Positions 34,632-43,307 of a DNA stretch of 64,000 nucleotides are shown here, in pieces. The DNA is taken from the NCBI GenBank assembly GCA_902773925.1, contig CACYGI010000001.1:62001-126000 (forward strand), read 5' to 3'. Both the position numbers and the translations under genes were made by a program. Source of the stretch: an uncultured Bacteroidia bacterium. Lineage in GTDB: Bacteria; Bacteroidota; Bacteroidia; Bacteroidales; UBA932. The notes under the pieces are model-generated. The model saw only the letters and a list, made by a program, of their open reading frames with translations. It was not told the origin of the DNA and searched no databases. The first letter of the stretch is position 1; each line of letters opens with the position of its first letter.

Positions 34632-35354
34632 TTAGTTGGCAGGCTGCCAGGAGTACTCGTAGATCTCCGGATCACCGCCGTCATACACCTTGCTGACCTT
34701 GATGACAAAACCGTCAGCGTCCTTTACGTAGGTGTGGACTGCGATCGCGCCGCTGCCCTCCCAGGTTGCCTGGTCGAGAAGCTTTGCAGAGGGCTTGCCG
34801 CACATGCCGACCTCGAACATCCAACGGGGAACATCTGCCTTGTCGGTAGCATCCGGGAAGATACCTGCGATGTTGTCCTCATCGAGGAAACTCTGGATCT
34901 TCCACTCTTCGCCTGAATCCTTGATACGGGACCACTTGACGAGGTTGCCGTTCTGCCATACGCAGTTAGCCTTGACTGCATCACGGTCTTTGCGGACAAT
35001 CTGTGTCAGGTAGCCTTCCTGGTCATAGGTGAAACCCCAGGTGTCACCATACTCGTTTGCCTGCTCGGAGAGGAAACCGTTTGCACCAAGCTTGAAAGTC
35101 CAGTTGCCCTTCTCCTCACCATCCTTGACATACTTGGCGGTAGCCTCGTTGCCAGTCCAGGTGAATGTCCAGGTACGCTCGCCTTCGTTACGGTTGACCA
35201 TTGCCAGCTTGCCGTCAGCATTGTAGGAGAAAGCATACTTGTCCCACTCGTCACCGCACATAATGAGGCGCTTCTGAATTTTAACCTCAGGTTCTTCGCA
35301 ACCGCTCAGGCAGACAACTGCCAGCATTGCAATTGCATAAAAAAGCTTTTTCAT
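34632..35354 (-). CDS. DUF4595-like lipoprotein at end of the ADP-ribosylglycohydrolase locus
   Basis: 240 residues, lipobox CLSGC (Cys19). The mature protein is a run of beta-strands with repeated Tyr/Phe-rich YSYNADGKLAMV-type units (AFSYNADGKLAMVNRNEG, WGFTYDQEGYLTQIV), as in DUF4595 and RHS-like repeat lipoproteins. It lies 37 bases downstream of the esterase gene with no promoter seen between them, so it is probably the last gene of the operon. Function unknown; glycan or ligand binding at the surface would fit the setting. Confidence 0.65.
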   Translation of the reverse strand: MKKLFYAIAMLAVVCLSGCEEPEVKIQKRLIMCGDEWDKYAFSYNADGKLAMVNRNEGERTWTFTWTGNEATAKYVKDGEEKGNWTFKLGANGFLSEQANEYGDTWGFTYDQEGYLTQIVRKDRDAVKANCVWQNGNLVKWSRIKDSGEEWKIQSFLDEDNIAGIFPDATDKADVPRWMFEVGMCGKPSAKLLDQATWEGSGAIAVHTYVKDADGFVIKVSKVYDGGDPEIYEYSWQPAN

Positions 35355-35391
35355 CGTGTAAAACTGATTAAAAAGGTTAATAGATAGGTTG

Positions 35392-36903
35392 TTAGAAATT
35401 GTATAAATTAGATTTGATATATTCTATTCCACAAAGGAAGTTCTCGCGCGCATCGTCGAGATGGTTGCGGCAGCGGTATTCGAAGCTCACGCCGCCGCGC
35501 TTGCAGGCCTTGTAGAGCGCATTTGCGGTGGCGTAGGCTGCTCCATCGTCAGATTCTCCGATATAGTAGCTGCGGTCGCTCGAGACCGTGATCTCGCCGT
35601 CAATAACAGCATCCTCGAAATAAAGCACCGAGAAGAGCGACTGCTTGCGAAGAGCCTCCGTACCGGCTCTGCCGATGGCAAGGGCCTGTATGGCATCGAC
35701 CGGATAAATGTCCTTATAGTAGCTCACCCACTCGGAGAGGCTGCGCTTCGAAAGGTCGCAGGGCATCAGGACGATCTTCTTGTTGTCCATCCCGCGCTGG
35801 ATGATGGCCATCGCGTCGCGTATCCAGCTCTCATCCATACCCTCGTAGGCGATGAAGAGTCCCGTTCCGCCCTTTTTGCCTGCGGCAATATAGCCCGCCG
35901 ACATAAATACGCCTTCCGAATCGAAAGTGCAGTCCTGCGGCACGTCCACGGGCTTGAGATTACGCTGCCACGAGGTCTCTCCGGCCATCAGGGCCGAGAA
36001 CCAGGGCAGGATCTCCTCAAGTGCGGCACGCCAGTAGGACGTCGAGTGGCCGCCGTTGCCTACGCGGTATTCGTGCGCATAGCCGTTGTCACGCATCAGC
36101 ACGTGCAGGTCATCATTTGCGAAAAGCAACTGCTGCTCATCGTCGCCGCAGGTCACGAACCAGTGAACTGAAGAATACTTGTCCTTATTTTCAGCGGTAA
36201 ACTGATGCAGAGGGCAGTGAGCCTTGTAATAATCGGTCAGGCGGGCCTGGCCGGTCGTGCCAACTCCGCCGAAAACCTTGCCCCACTGGTTGTCCCAGCC
36301 GCTCTGGGACTCGCTCATATACTGCTCGTCGGTGCGGAATGACATCGAGAGCGGGGCGCTCATCGAGAAGAGCTCCGGATGCTTCATCGCTGTGACCATC
36401 GCTCCGAAACCGCCCATCGAATAGCCCGTAATGGCACGGTGGCCGCGGTCGGCGATGGTACGGTAGGTGGCGTCGATCAGCGGCACGAGCTCGGTCGCCA
36501 GCATCGTCATATAGGGGAACGTACCGTCGTAACGGTCGCACCAGTAGGTCTTCCAGCCACCGGGAAAGACATATATCATCGGCTCCAGGCCGTCATCCTC
36601 CAGTGCTGTGATCTTGCCCTGGCAGGCCATATACTTGCCGTTCCAGGAGGTGTTGTCATCGCCGTAACCGTGCAGGCAGTAAACCACCGGATATCGCCTG
36701 TCGGGATTATCATTGTAATCCCTGGGGATCATTATGTCGTAGGTGACCGTGGTGTTGATCACCTTGCTCGCGAACTGTATGCCAGTATTGTAACGCGGAA
36801 GCGGAACCGGATCCACATCGGGAAGCACCCTGGAGCCGCAGCCGCTTGCGGACCAGGAAAGCACCATCAGGGTGCAGATAATCAGTAATGAATGCTTATT
36901 CAT
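35392..36903 (-). CDS. Secreted esterase (alpha/beta hydrolase, esterase D/feruloyl-esterase-like)
   Basis: 503 residues from the ATG at 36903, which overlaps the stop codon of the preceding gene (ATGAATAA). Lipobox WSASGC near residue 21. The hydrolase part has RYPVVYCLHGYGDDNTSW (oxyanion region), the nucleophile motif GYSMGG and a late His in NGGHSTSYW; the acid is probably Asp in the CGDDEQ segment. The C-terminal 170 residues form a second, less clear domain. Such enzymes remove acyl or aryl esters from glycans. Here it is co-translated with three ADP-ribosylglycohydrolase-like proteins, so an esterified riboside or glycoconjugate substrate is possible. Confidence 0.82.
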   Translation of the reverse strand: MNKHSLLIICTLMVLSWSASGCGSRVLPDVDPVPLPRYNTGIQFASKVINTTVTYDIMIPRDYNDNPDRRYPVVYCLHGYGDDNTSWNGKYMACQGKITALEDDGLEPMIYVFPGGWKTYWCDRYDGTFPYMTMLATELVPLIDATYRTIADRGHRAITGYSMGGFGAMVTAMKHPELFSMSAPLSMSFRTDEQYMSESQSGWDNQWGKVFGGVGTTGQARLTDYYKAHCPLHQFTAENKDKYSSVHWFVTCGDDEQQLLFANDDLHVLMRDNGYAHEYRVGNGGHSTSYWRAALEEILPWFSALMAGETSWQRNLKPVDVPQDCTFDSEGVFMSAGYIAAGKKGGTGLFIAYEGMDESWIRDAMAIIQRGMDNKKIVLMPCDLSKRSLSEWVSYYKDIYPVDAIQALAIGRAGTEALRKQSLFSVLYFEDAVIDGEITVSSDRSYYIGESDDGAAYATANALYKACKRGGVSFEYRCRNHLDDARENFLCGIEYIKSNLYNF

Positions 36904-38407
36904 TGTCATAGACAACCATTTCGGAAGCGTAGAGCTCATAGTCCGGATGAGGGTTGTTGAGCCTCAGCGTAAGGACGTGCTCTCCGCTGTCAAAACAATA
37001 CTTGGAGAATATCTCGTATTTTCGGGTTATATAATCAATCGGCATCTTAAAATGCTCTACTTCAACACCGTCCAGCAATGCCACCACATCCGCGACATAG
37101 CTGTCGTCGGCGTGGCCCGTCTTGCGCACGCTGCCTTCGACAACGATACCGTTGCCCTTGAAAGAGAGGTCCAGGCTGCCCGTAAAGGCCTTCTTGAGCA
37201 CCCTCTTCTCAACGGGCACGATACCTTCGAAGCTCTGTTCGTATCGCACTGCAACCGGTGACTCTACATCTATATAGATGCAATCCGCATCGGTATTGTC
37301 GCACGTTGAGGCTATTTTTTTGACAAGGTCAAAGTTCGAAGCGCATACGTCTTCCAGGCACAGGCTGGTATAGGGGAACGGAATATCCTTGATCCGCTCG
37401 GCTCCGCGCTTCCATTCATCGGGAAGTGCATCATAACCGTAGATGACACCCAGGATGCCCGCAGCCGAGGCGGGATTGCAGTCCGAATCATTGCCGCAGC
37501 GCGTCGAGATATCCATCGTTCGGTAGAGATCGCCCCCGCCGTAGAGCAGGCCGATGACCACGAATGCCGAATTGATAGTAGCATCGATATCGAAGCCGTT
37601 CCAGACGCCCTCGGGGCATCCTATATCGTTGGCGTGACGGTTGGTAACCTCAAACCAGCACTGCTTCCAGTCGTCGGGGTACCGCTTCCAGTACTTGATG
37701 ACATCCGAGATGGTGGAATGGAACTTGGTCCCTTCGGGAATTGTCTTCAGAGCCTCTGTCACGATCGTCGGGATATCGTCGCAAACATACGCGAGGCAGT
37801 ACATCGCGCCGATATAGACGCCACCGTACCAGCCGTCGCCGTAGTTCATTATGTGACCGATGCGGTCGCTCAGCTCGCTGGCCCGGTTCATCTGTCCGGG
37901 ATAGAGCATTCCGATGAAATCGGCCTCGATCTGGAAATCGATATCATCCGCGTGCGGATTGTACATCCAATAGCCGGACTCGGGTGCGCCGCGGCCGTTG
38001 AGGATGTTGTAGCGGGCCGCCTGGTTGGCGTGCCAGAGCTTGAAATCAGCATTTGCGAATGCCTCGGCATACTTCTGCGCAGGCGCGTCAACGCCGTAGA
38101 GCAGCATCGTCTCGAGGAACGTCAGGTCCATATAGACATCGTCGTAGAGGCCCGGATCCTCGATGAACGTATCGTAGATATAATCATCGTACCAGGGGAT
38201 GGGAATCTCTTCCATAATGATTCCGCCCTTGTACTTGAACTCGGTGGGCCCGCCGTAGGTGCAACCGATGGTCTGGCCGTACCAGCCGCCGCGGATCTTG
38301 TCCATCAGCGTGGCATCGTCCATCGTGATCCTCTCGCCGTAAGGGACCTTCGGCGTGGAGGTGCAGGCCGTCAGAAGCAGCATCAGGGGTATGATAAATC
38401 TTTTCAT
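36896..38407 (-). CDS. Secreted ADP-ribosylglycohydrolase-fold lipoprotein 1
   Basis: 503 residues, lipobox LLTAC (Cys15). The ADP-ribosylglycohydrolase (DraG/ARH) motifs are visible: KIRGGWYGQTIGCTYGGPTEF at the N-terminus, DDVYMD (Asp89, Asp90, Asp94), HADDIDF (Asp154, Asp155, Asp157) and CGNDSDCN (Asp308, Asp310), which together would bind the metal pair. The last 130 residues are a beta-sandwich-like module (LDLSFKGNGIVVEGSV, VVALLDGVEVEHF). Classical members remove ADP-ribose from proteins in the cytosol; this one is exported and sits in a SusCD operon. The start follows the previous stop codon by two bases. Confidence 0.85.
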   Translation of the reverse strand: MKRFIIPLMLLLTACTSTPKVPYGERITMDDATLMDKIRGGWYGQTIGCTYGGPTEFKYKGGIIMEEIPIPWYDDYIYDTFIEDPGLYDDVYMDLTFLETMLLYGVDAPAQKYAEAFANADFKLWHANQAARYNILNGRGAPESGYWMYNPHADDIDFQIEADFIGMLYPGQMNRASELSDRIGHIMNYGDGWYGGVYIGAMYCLAYVCDDIPTIVTEALKTIPEGTKFHSTISDVIKYWKRYPDDWKQCWFEVTNRHANDIGCPEGVWNGFDIDATINSAFVVIGLLYGGGDLYRTMDISTRCGNDSDCNPASAAGILGVIYGYDALPDEWKRGAERIKDIPFPYTSLCLEDVCASNFDLVKKIASTCDNTDADCIYIDVESPVAVRYEQSFEGIVPVEKRVLKKAFTGSLDLSFKGNGIVVEGSVRKTGHADDSYVADVVALLDGVEVEHFKMPIDYITRKYEIFSKYCFDSGEHVLTLRLNNPHPDYELYASEMVVYDNE

Positions 38408-38409
38408 CG

Positions 38410-40020
38410 TCAATTGTGATAGTAAGGATCATTCACAGGACTGTCGCCGTAATACTGGATCGCATTGATGCGGAGCAGGTACGTATCAGGACGGGGATTG
38501 CGCCAGATCATCTTCACGTTGTGGCGGCCCTGCTCCATGCAGTATTTCCAGGCGGGCTCCAGTTTGCGCGAGGTGCCCTTCATCGGAAGGAGCGACACCT
38601 GGTCGAGCGAGCCGTCTATCCAGACTTCGATCTGCGCGACGTAGTCGTCATTCTCTTCGGCAAGGGCAAATACTTCGCTGCCCACGTGCTTCTTGCTGAC
38701 GCGGGCCGCGTAATCTGCGCTGATGCCTCGCAGGCAGACGAGATTGCCCCAGATGACAAATCCGTTGCCGATAAAGTCAAACTCGTATGTATCGCTCATC
38801 CAGTCGTCCTTCTGGTCGCGGTAGATCGGATATGTGTTGACGAAATTCTGCTCCAGGGGAAGCACCTCGACGGGCTTGACGGGGATAGTGACCTGCTCCT
38901 CGTCCACCTGCCCGCCGTTGAGCTCAATGAGCTTGAGGGCCTGATTGAATGAATACTCGGAGCCCTTGGCAAGCGAAACGTCGGTACCTTCAAAATCCAG
39001 ATCCCAGATGTCCATCACGGGCTTTTTCCAGAAATCCGGAAGGGCATCGAGGCCCAGCACCACGCCCAGCACGCCGCCGACGGTAGCCGGATTGCAGTCC
39101 GAATCCTGGCCGCAGCGGGTCGCGATCTCTATCGAACGGCCGAAATCGCCGCCGCCGTAGAGCAGGCCCATTGCCACGTAGGCCGAATTGAGCTTGGCAT
39201 CGATGTCGAAGCTCAGGAACACGCCCTTCGGGCAGCCGGTATCGGAGCCCCAGCGCTTGAGAATCTCAAACCACGCCTGCTTCCAGTCGTTGGGATATTT
39301 CTTGTGGAATATTCTCACGTCATTGACGCACTGCCAGAACGTACTTTCCTGCGGAATGCCCTCCAGTGCCATATCCACGATGCGGGCGGGATCGCTCTCG
39401 ATAAATGCCGCGCTGTAGAGGCCCGAGACGAATGCGCCGCCGTAGAAGCCGTCGCCGCTGTTCATTATATGGCCGACGCGCGAAGCGATGTCAAGCGCCT
39501 GCGGAAGCATACCGGGAGACATCAGGCCCACGAAGTCAGCCTCGATCTGGAAATCTAGGTCATCCGCGTGCGGATTGTTCATCCAGTTGCCGGAAGCGGG
39601 CGGCATTATGCCCTGGCGGATATTGTAGCGTCCTGCCTGATTGGCGTGGGCAAGATGGTATGGAGCATACGCGAAACGCATTCCCAGCTGCTCCGACGTC
39701 GCATCCAGGCCAAGCTGCTCGAAAGCCTCGGCAAACGTAAGGTCGTTGTAAACATCGTCAAACAGGCCGGGCTTGCGGTCCCACCAGTACTTGACATATC
39801 CCTCGCCCCAGCTGATGGGCTGGCTGTCGGGAATCAGCGTGCCGGTGAACTTGAACTCGGTAGGCGCGCCGTACACGACTCCTATGGTCTGGCCGGCCCA
39901 GCCGCCGCGAATCTTGTCCATCAGCTGCTCGCGCGTCAAAGTCACGCTCTGCGGGGCCTTGGGGGCGGAGCAGGCCGTGAGCAAAAGCAGCGCAAGGGCA
40001 AATATTCTACTGTGCTTCAT
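38410..40020 (-). CDS. Secreted ADP-ribosylglycohydrolase-fold lipoprotein 2
   Basis: 536 residues, lipobox LLTAC (Cys17). It is close to the paralogue encoded at 36896-38407: IRGGWAGQTIGVVYGAPTEF, DDVYNDLTF, HADDLDFQIEADF and CGQDSDCNP, all metal-site Asp kept, then a C-terminal beta module (FDFIGNGFVIWGNLV, IEVWIDGSLDQVSLLPM). The two genes look like a tandem duplication that has since diverged. It overlaps the preceding gene by 14 bases, so translation is coupled. Confidence 0.85.
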   Translation of the reverse strand: MKHSRIFALALLLLTACSAPKAPQSVTLTREQLMDKIRGGWAGQTIGVVYGAPTEFKFTGTLIPDSQPISWGEGYVKYWWDRKPGLFDDVYNDLTFAEAFEQLGLDATSEQLGMRFAYAPYHLAHANQAGRYNIRQGIMPPASGNWMNNPHADDLDFQIEADFVGLMSPGMLPQALDIASRVGHIMNSGDGFYGGAFVSGLYSAAFIESDPARIVDMALEGIPQESTFWQCVNDVRIFHKKYPNDWKQAWFEILKRWGSDTGCPKGVFLSFDIDAKLNSAYVAMGLLYGGGDFGRSIEIATRCGQDSDCNPATVGGVLGVVLGLDALPDFWKKPVMDIWDLDFEGTDVSLAKGSEYSFNQALKLIELNGGQVDEEQVTIPVKPVEVLPLEQNFVNTYPIYRDQKDDWMSDTYEFDFIGNGFVIWGNLVCLRGISADYAARVSKKHVGSEVFALAEENDDYVAQIEVWIDGSLDQVSLLPMKGTSRKLEPAWKYCMEQGRHNVKMIWRNPRPDTYLLRINAIQYYGDSPVNDPYYHN

Positions 40021-41770
40021 ATACCTGAACTTCTGTCACGGATATAAACGAACTTACATCCTTGGTGTATTTGTTCCAGTGGATGAGGATTGCATCGTCG
40101 CCGATAACCCGGATCGCGGTCGTGGTCACCTTGGGAAAGGTAAATACGAACTCTGCGTTGTGTGGCTGGAAGAAGACTTCGTCGCAGAAAGGCAGCGCCG
40201 GGGTAACGGTCGCCTCAACCGGCTGCCACTCTCCATTCTCATCAAGATACTCGACGTGCATATTGCTGTACCAGCCGCCGAACTCCTCGAGAGGACCATA
40301 GTGGAACGATACCATATCGGTGGTTATCGGCTTGTCCCAGCGATAGCCGAAATAGTCGCGCTTGGGAGCGTTGGACTTTTCGCCGAGCGAATAGAATGCC
40401 GAACCGGGGCCGCCCACCACTCCGTCACGGATCACATCGACCGTGTAGGCGCGGTAGGTCTCGGGGATGGTTATCCAGCACGAATCCAGCGTAGCGCGGT
40501 CTGTCTCGCGGGTCAGCGCCAGGATTTCGGCTGCCTCGGGCGCAAGATTGCGTCCCGATGCCTGCGGCATTTCGAAATTGCTTGCAGCCTCGACCGGGAC
40601 TACGAAACGTGCCTTGGTATTGATCGTGTAAATCTTCTCTCCGTCCTCTTCGCGCACGCTGCCGCCGCGCTCGAGGATATTCTTCTCGGCAAGGACCACC
40701 GTCCGCTCGATGATATCCTCGATCGAAGCATCGGGCATATCGTAACGCGTAACGTTGATATAGCGGTCGTTGAACGGCTTGGTCCAGTGCTCGAACGGCA
40801 TTGCGCGGTCCAGAGGAACGCTCTCCACGCCGTTGATTACGCCCAGCAGACCGCAGATGGTAGCGGTCTGGTTGTCGCAGTCAAATCCGAGGGCACAGCC
40901 GATATTGAGCGTCTTTTCGATCTCTCCGTCACCGTAGAGCAGGGCCAGGATGCCCATCGCTCCATTCAGGTCTGCATTCCAGATACTGCGCGTAATGTCC
41001 GGTTCGTTGACATAGAGCTCGTCGGCGATGACCTTTCGCGAAGCTTTCCAGTCATCGGGATATTTCTGCCAGAAATCGAGACACTCGTCGATGATGGCGC
41101 GGAAACGGTCTTTCCTGGGCAGATATTCCTTTGCGTGGCGGACCAGCGTAGGAATATCGCTCTCGAAGAACGCCTCGCTGTACATCGCGCCGTAAACCAC
41201 CGTGGGCGAAGCAGCCCAGTCGTCGGAGGTGACTCGGGCCACCCAGTCGGAAACGCCGGCCGCATAGTCCGGCATACCCGGCGCCGTATAGGCCCATATC
41301 TCATTGATGAGCTGCGGGTCGATCTGGAACCAGTGCGGGTTATACTCCTTGCTGCCGGTCAGCGGCGGCGTGAAGCCGTAATGCATCAGGCCCAGCGCGG
41401 CGCGGTTGGCAAGCCACACGCGGTCGCGGATATGATACATCCAGCGGTCACGGATCATCTCGTAGGTGGGATTGACGCCCTTGTCTTCCATCATAAGCAG
41501 ATAGAGGTACTCGACGTCGGTATCGTCATCCGAGAACGCGCCGTCCACGGCCTCCATCTTGCGGATGGCCTTGTTGAAGACGAAGGGACCCTCGCCGGGC
41601 TCGTCAACGAACTTGTTTTCGTACTCCAGGCCGTAGATATTGCCGACCAGCTGGCCTATCCAGGCCCCGGCGATCTTATCCTTAAGCTGGGTGCGGGTTA
41701 TCTCCTTCTTAGAGGGGGTGCAGGAGAGCGCCAGCAGCGCGAGGAGCAGTATCGGGAAAATTCTTTTCAT
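40007..41770 (-). CDS. Secreted ADP-ribosylglycohydrolase-fold lipoprotein 3 (divergent)
   Basis: 587 residues from the ATG at 41770, lipobox LALSC (Cys14). Metal-site motifs differ from the other two: FSDDDTDVEY replaces DDVYMD, and LGFDCDNQTA replaces CGNDSDCN, but the Asp residues are kept. The N-terminus KIAGAWIGQLVGNIYGLEYE fits the family. The C-terminal 190 residues contain a carbohydrate-binding-like beta-sandwich (DMVSFHYGPLEEFGGWYSNMHVEYLDENGEW). It begins one base after the susD stop codon. Confidence 0.82.
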   Translation of the reverse strand: MKRIFPILLLALLALSCTPSKKEITRTQLKDKIAGAWIGQLVGNIYGLEYENKFVDEPGEGPFVFNKAIRKMEAVDGAFSDDDTDVEYLYLLMMEDKGVNPTYEMIRDRWMYHIRDRVWLANRAALGLMHYGFTPPLTGSKEYNPHWFQIDPQLINEIWAYTAPGMPDYAAGVSDWVARVTSDDWAASPTVVYGAMYSEAFFESDIPTLVRHAKEYLPRKDRFRAIIDECLDFWQKYPDDWKASRKVIADELYVNEPDITRSIWNADLNGAMGILALLYGDGEIEKTLNIGCALGFDCDNQTATICGLLGVINGVESVPLDRAMPFEHWTKPFNDRYINVTRYDMPDASIEDIIERTVVLAEKNILERGGSVREEDGEKIYTINTKARFVVPVEAASNFEMPQASGRNLAPEAAEILALTRETDRATLDSCWITIPETYRAYTVDVIRDGVVGGPGSAFYSLGEKSNAPKRDYFGYRWDKPITTDMVSFHYGPLEEFGGWYSNMHVEYLDENGEWQPVEATVTPALPFCDEVFFQPHNAEFVFTFPKVTTTAIRVIGDDAILIHWNKYTKDVSSFISVTEVQVYEAQ

Positions 41771-41771
41771 A

Positions 41772-43295
41772 CTATTTGAGGTTGGGGTTAGCCGCAACGG
41801 CGGACTTGGGATAAGGAAGAGTCAGTGCCGAGACTTCCTTCGCCGGCTTTGCCCACCAGGCTTCGAGATATTTGTCGAAACGGATCATATCCTGGCGCTG
41901 CCAGCCTTCGATGGCCAGCTCGTGCGCACGCTCCCAGTAGAGAGCATCGAGCGTAAGTTCGCCCGCCGTGAAAGGCTGAAGACCTGCGCGGGTGCGGATG
42001 CGCTGGAAATCGGGGACTGCGACAGCCTCGGCCGTACGGTTCTGGCGAACCAGGGCCTCGACGTACATCAGCACCACGTCGGCGTAGCGGATCAGGAAGA
42101 AATCGTTGTCCATACCGACCTGGCCACCGGTAAGGCGACCGTCGGTCTGGTAATCCCACTTGGCGATACGGGCGCCCTGCAGTGCCATGCGGCGGGCATC
42201 CTTGCCATAAACGCTCTCAGGCATATAGGGATCGATGACGTAGGGTACGCCGGGAGCGTACTCGACCGGGTTGCCGTCCTTGTCATAGATCTGTCCGTAG
42301 AGCCAGGTATCCTTCTTGCGGGTATCGCCTTCCTCGTAGCTTGCCAGGAAGTCAGGCTCGCCGCAGAGGCCGTCCCAGGCAGATGCCTTGATGCCAAGCG
42401 GCTCGCAAAGGTCTGCAGGCAGGGTTGACATATAGATGATGAACGCGTTGTGGTCGCTCGTGGTATAGACCGTGCTGTAGGGGATTGCGAAAATCTGCTC
42501 GGGCGAGAACTCGTTATAGACTTTGAAATTGTCCTTGTAGGTATCTGCCAGACGATAGTGGCCGCGCTTGATTATGGCGTCGCAGACCTCTTCGGCCTCC
42601 TTCCACATCGGCTTGCCTATCCACTTTGCGGCGTTGAGGTAGAGCTTGGCCAGAATGGCTTCAGCCGCGCCGCGGGTGATGCGTCCGTAGTATTCGCCGG
42701 TCGGTTCGACCTGCAGGAACTCGATATTGTTCTTGATCTCCGACTCGATGAAATTGAACATAAATGCGCGGTCCTTCTTCTCGGGATAGCCCTTCTCCTT
42801 CTTGGAGATAGAATAAGGGACGCTGCCCCAGTTGTCGATGCCACACAGGTAATAGTACGCACGCAGGACCTTGATCTCCGCTACCACGCGGTCCTTGGCG
42901 GCGAAATCCTTATCGACGCTGTCAAACATATCAAGCACGTCGTTGCAGGCGGTAACGCCGTTGGTCCAGTATTCCCACGCCATCTCGAGGAGACGGTTGC
43001 TCGAAGGGATGTTGTGTACGTGGACGTCATTGTAACGGCCGTCATCCCACCAGCCTCCGTTTGGATTGACCGGGACGCAGACTTCATTGGTATTCTGGAT
43101 AACGAATGTCCAGAGGCTCTTTTCGGTGCCCCAGTGCTGCAGTGAAGAGTAGGCACGGGCCGAATATTTGACAAACTGCTCTTCGGTGGTGAAGAAGTTC
43201 TCTTTGGAAATCTTGGAGAAAATCTCCTCGTCCAGATTGGTGCAGGATGAGAGCGCAACTGCGCCGAGAATCATCGTGAATAATAACTTTTTCAT
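41772..43295 (-). CDS. susD: SusD/RagB-family nutrient-binding lipoprotein
   Basis: 507 residues, lipobox ALSSC (Cys18). TPR-like helices (LRAYYYLCGIDNWGSVPY at about 150-170) and the C-terminal RYADVVLMYVEALVRQNR and ERAHELAIEGWQRQDMIRF segments are standard for SusD/RagB. It caps the SusC pore encoded 12 bases upstream and captures the substrate at the cell surface. With SusC it defines the following hydrolase genes as one uptake locus. Confidence 0.95.
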   Translation of the reverse strand: MKKLLFTMILGAVALSSCTNLDEEIFSKISKENFFTTEEQFVKYSARAYSSLQHWGTEKSLWTFVIQNTNEVCVPVNPNGGWWDDGRYNDVHVHNIPSSNRLLEMAWEYWTNGVTACNDVLDMFDSVDKDFAAKDRVVAEIKVLRAYYYLCGIDNWGSVPYSISKKEKGYPEKKDRAFMFNFIESEIKNNIEFLQVEPTGEYYGRITRGAAEAILAKLYLNAAKWIGKPMWKEAEEVCDAIIKRGHYRLADTYKDNFKVYNEFSPEQIFAIPYSTVYTTSDHNAFIIYMSTLPADLCEPLGIKASAWDGLCGEPDFLASYEEGDTRKKDTWLYGQIYDKDGNPVEYAPGVPYVIDPYMPESVYGKDARRMALQGARIAKWDYQTDGRLTGGQVGMDNDFFLIRYADVVLMYVEALVRQNRTAEAVAVPDFQRIRTRAGLQPFTAGELTLDALYWERAHELAIEGWQRQDMIRFDKYLEAWWAKPAKEVSALTLPYPKSAVAANPNLK

Positions 43296-43307
43296 ACCGC
43301 AGAGTGT

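Noticed and set aside
39773..41779. A 668-codon plus-strand frame across the ADP-ribosylglycohydrolase-like genes
   Set aside because: It spans the junction of two well-supported minus-strand genes and has no recognisable domain or signal; a codon-bias shadow.
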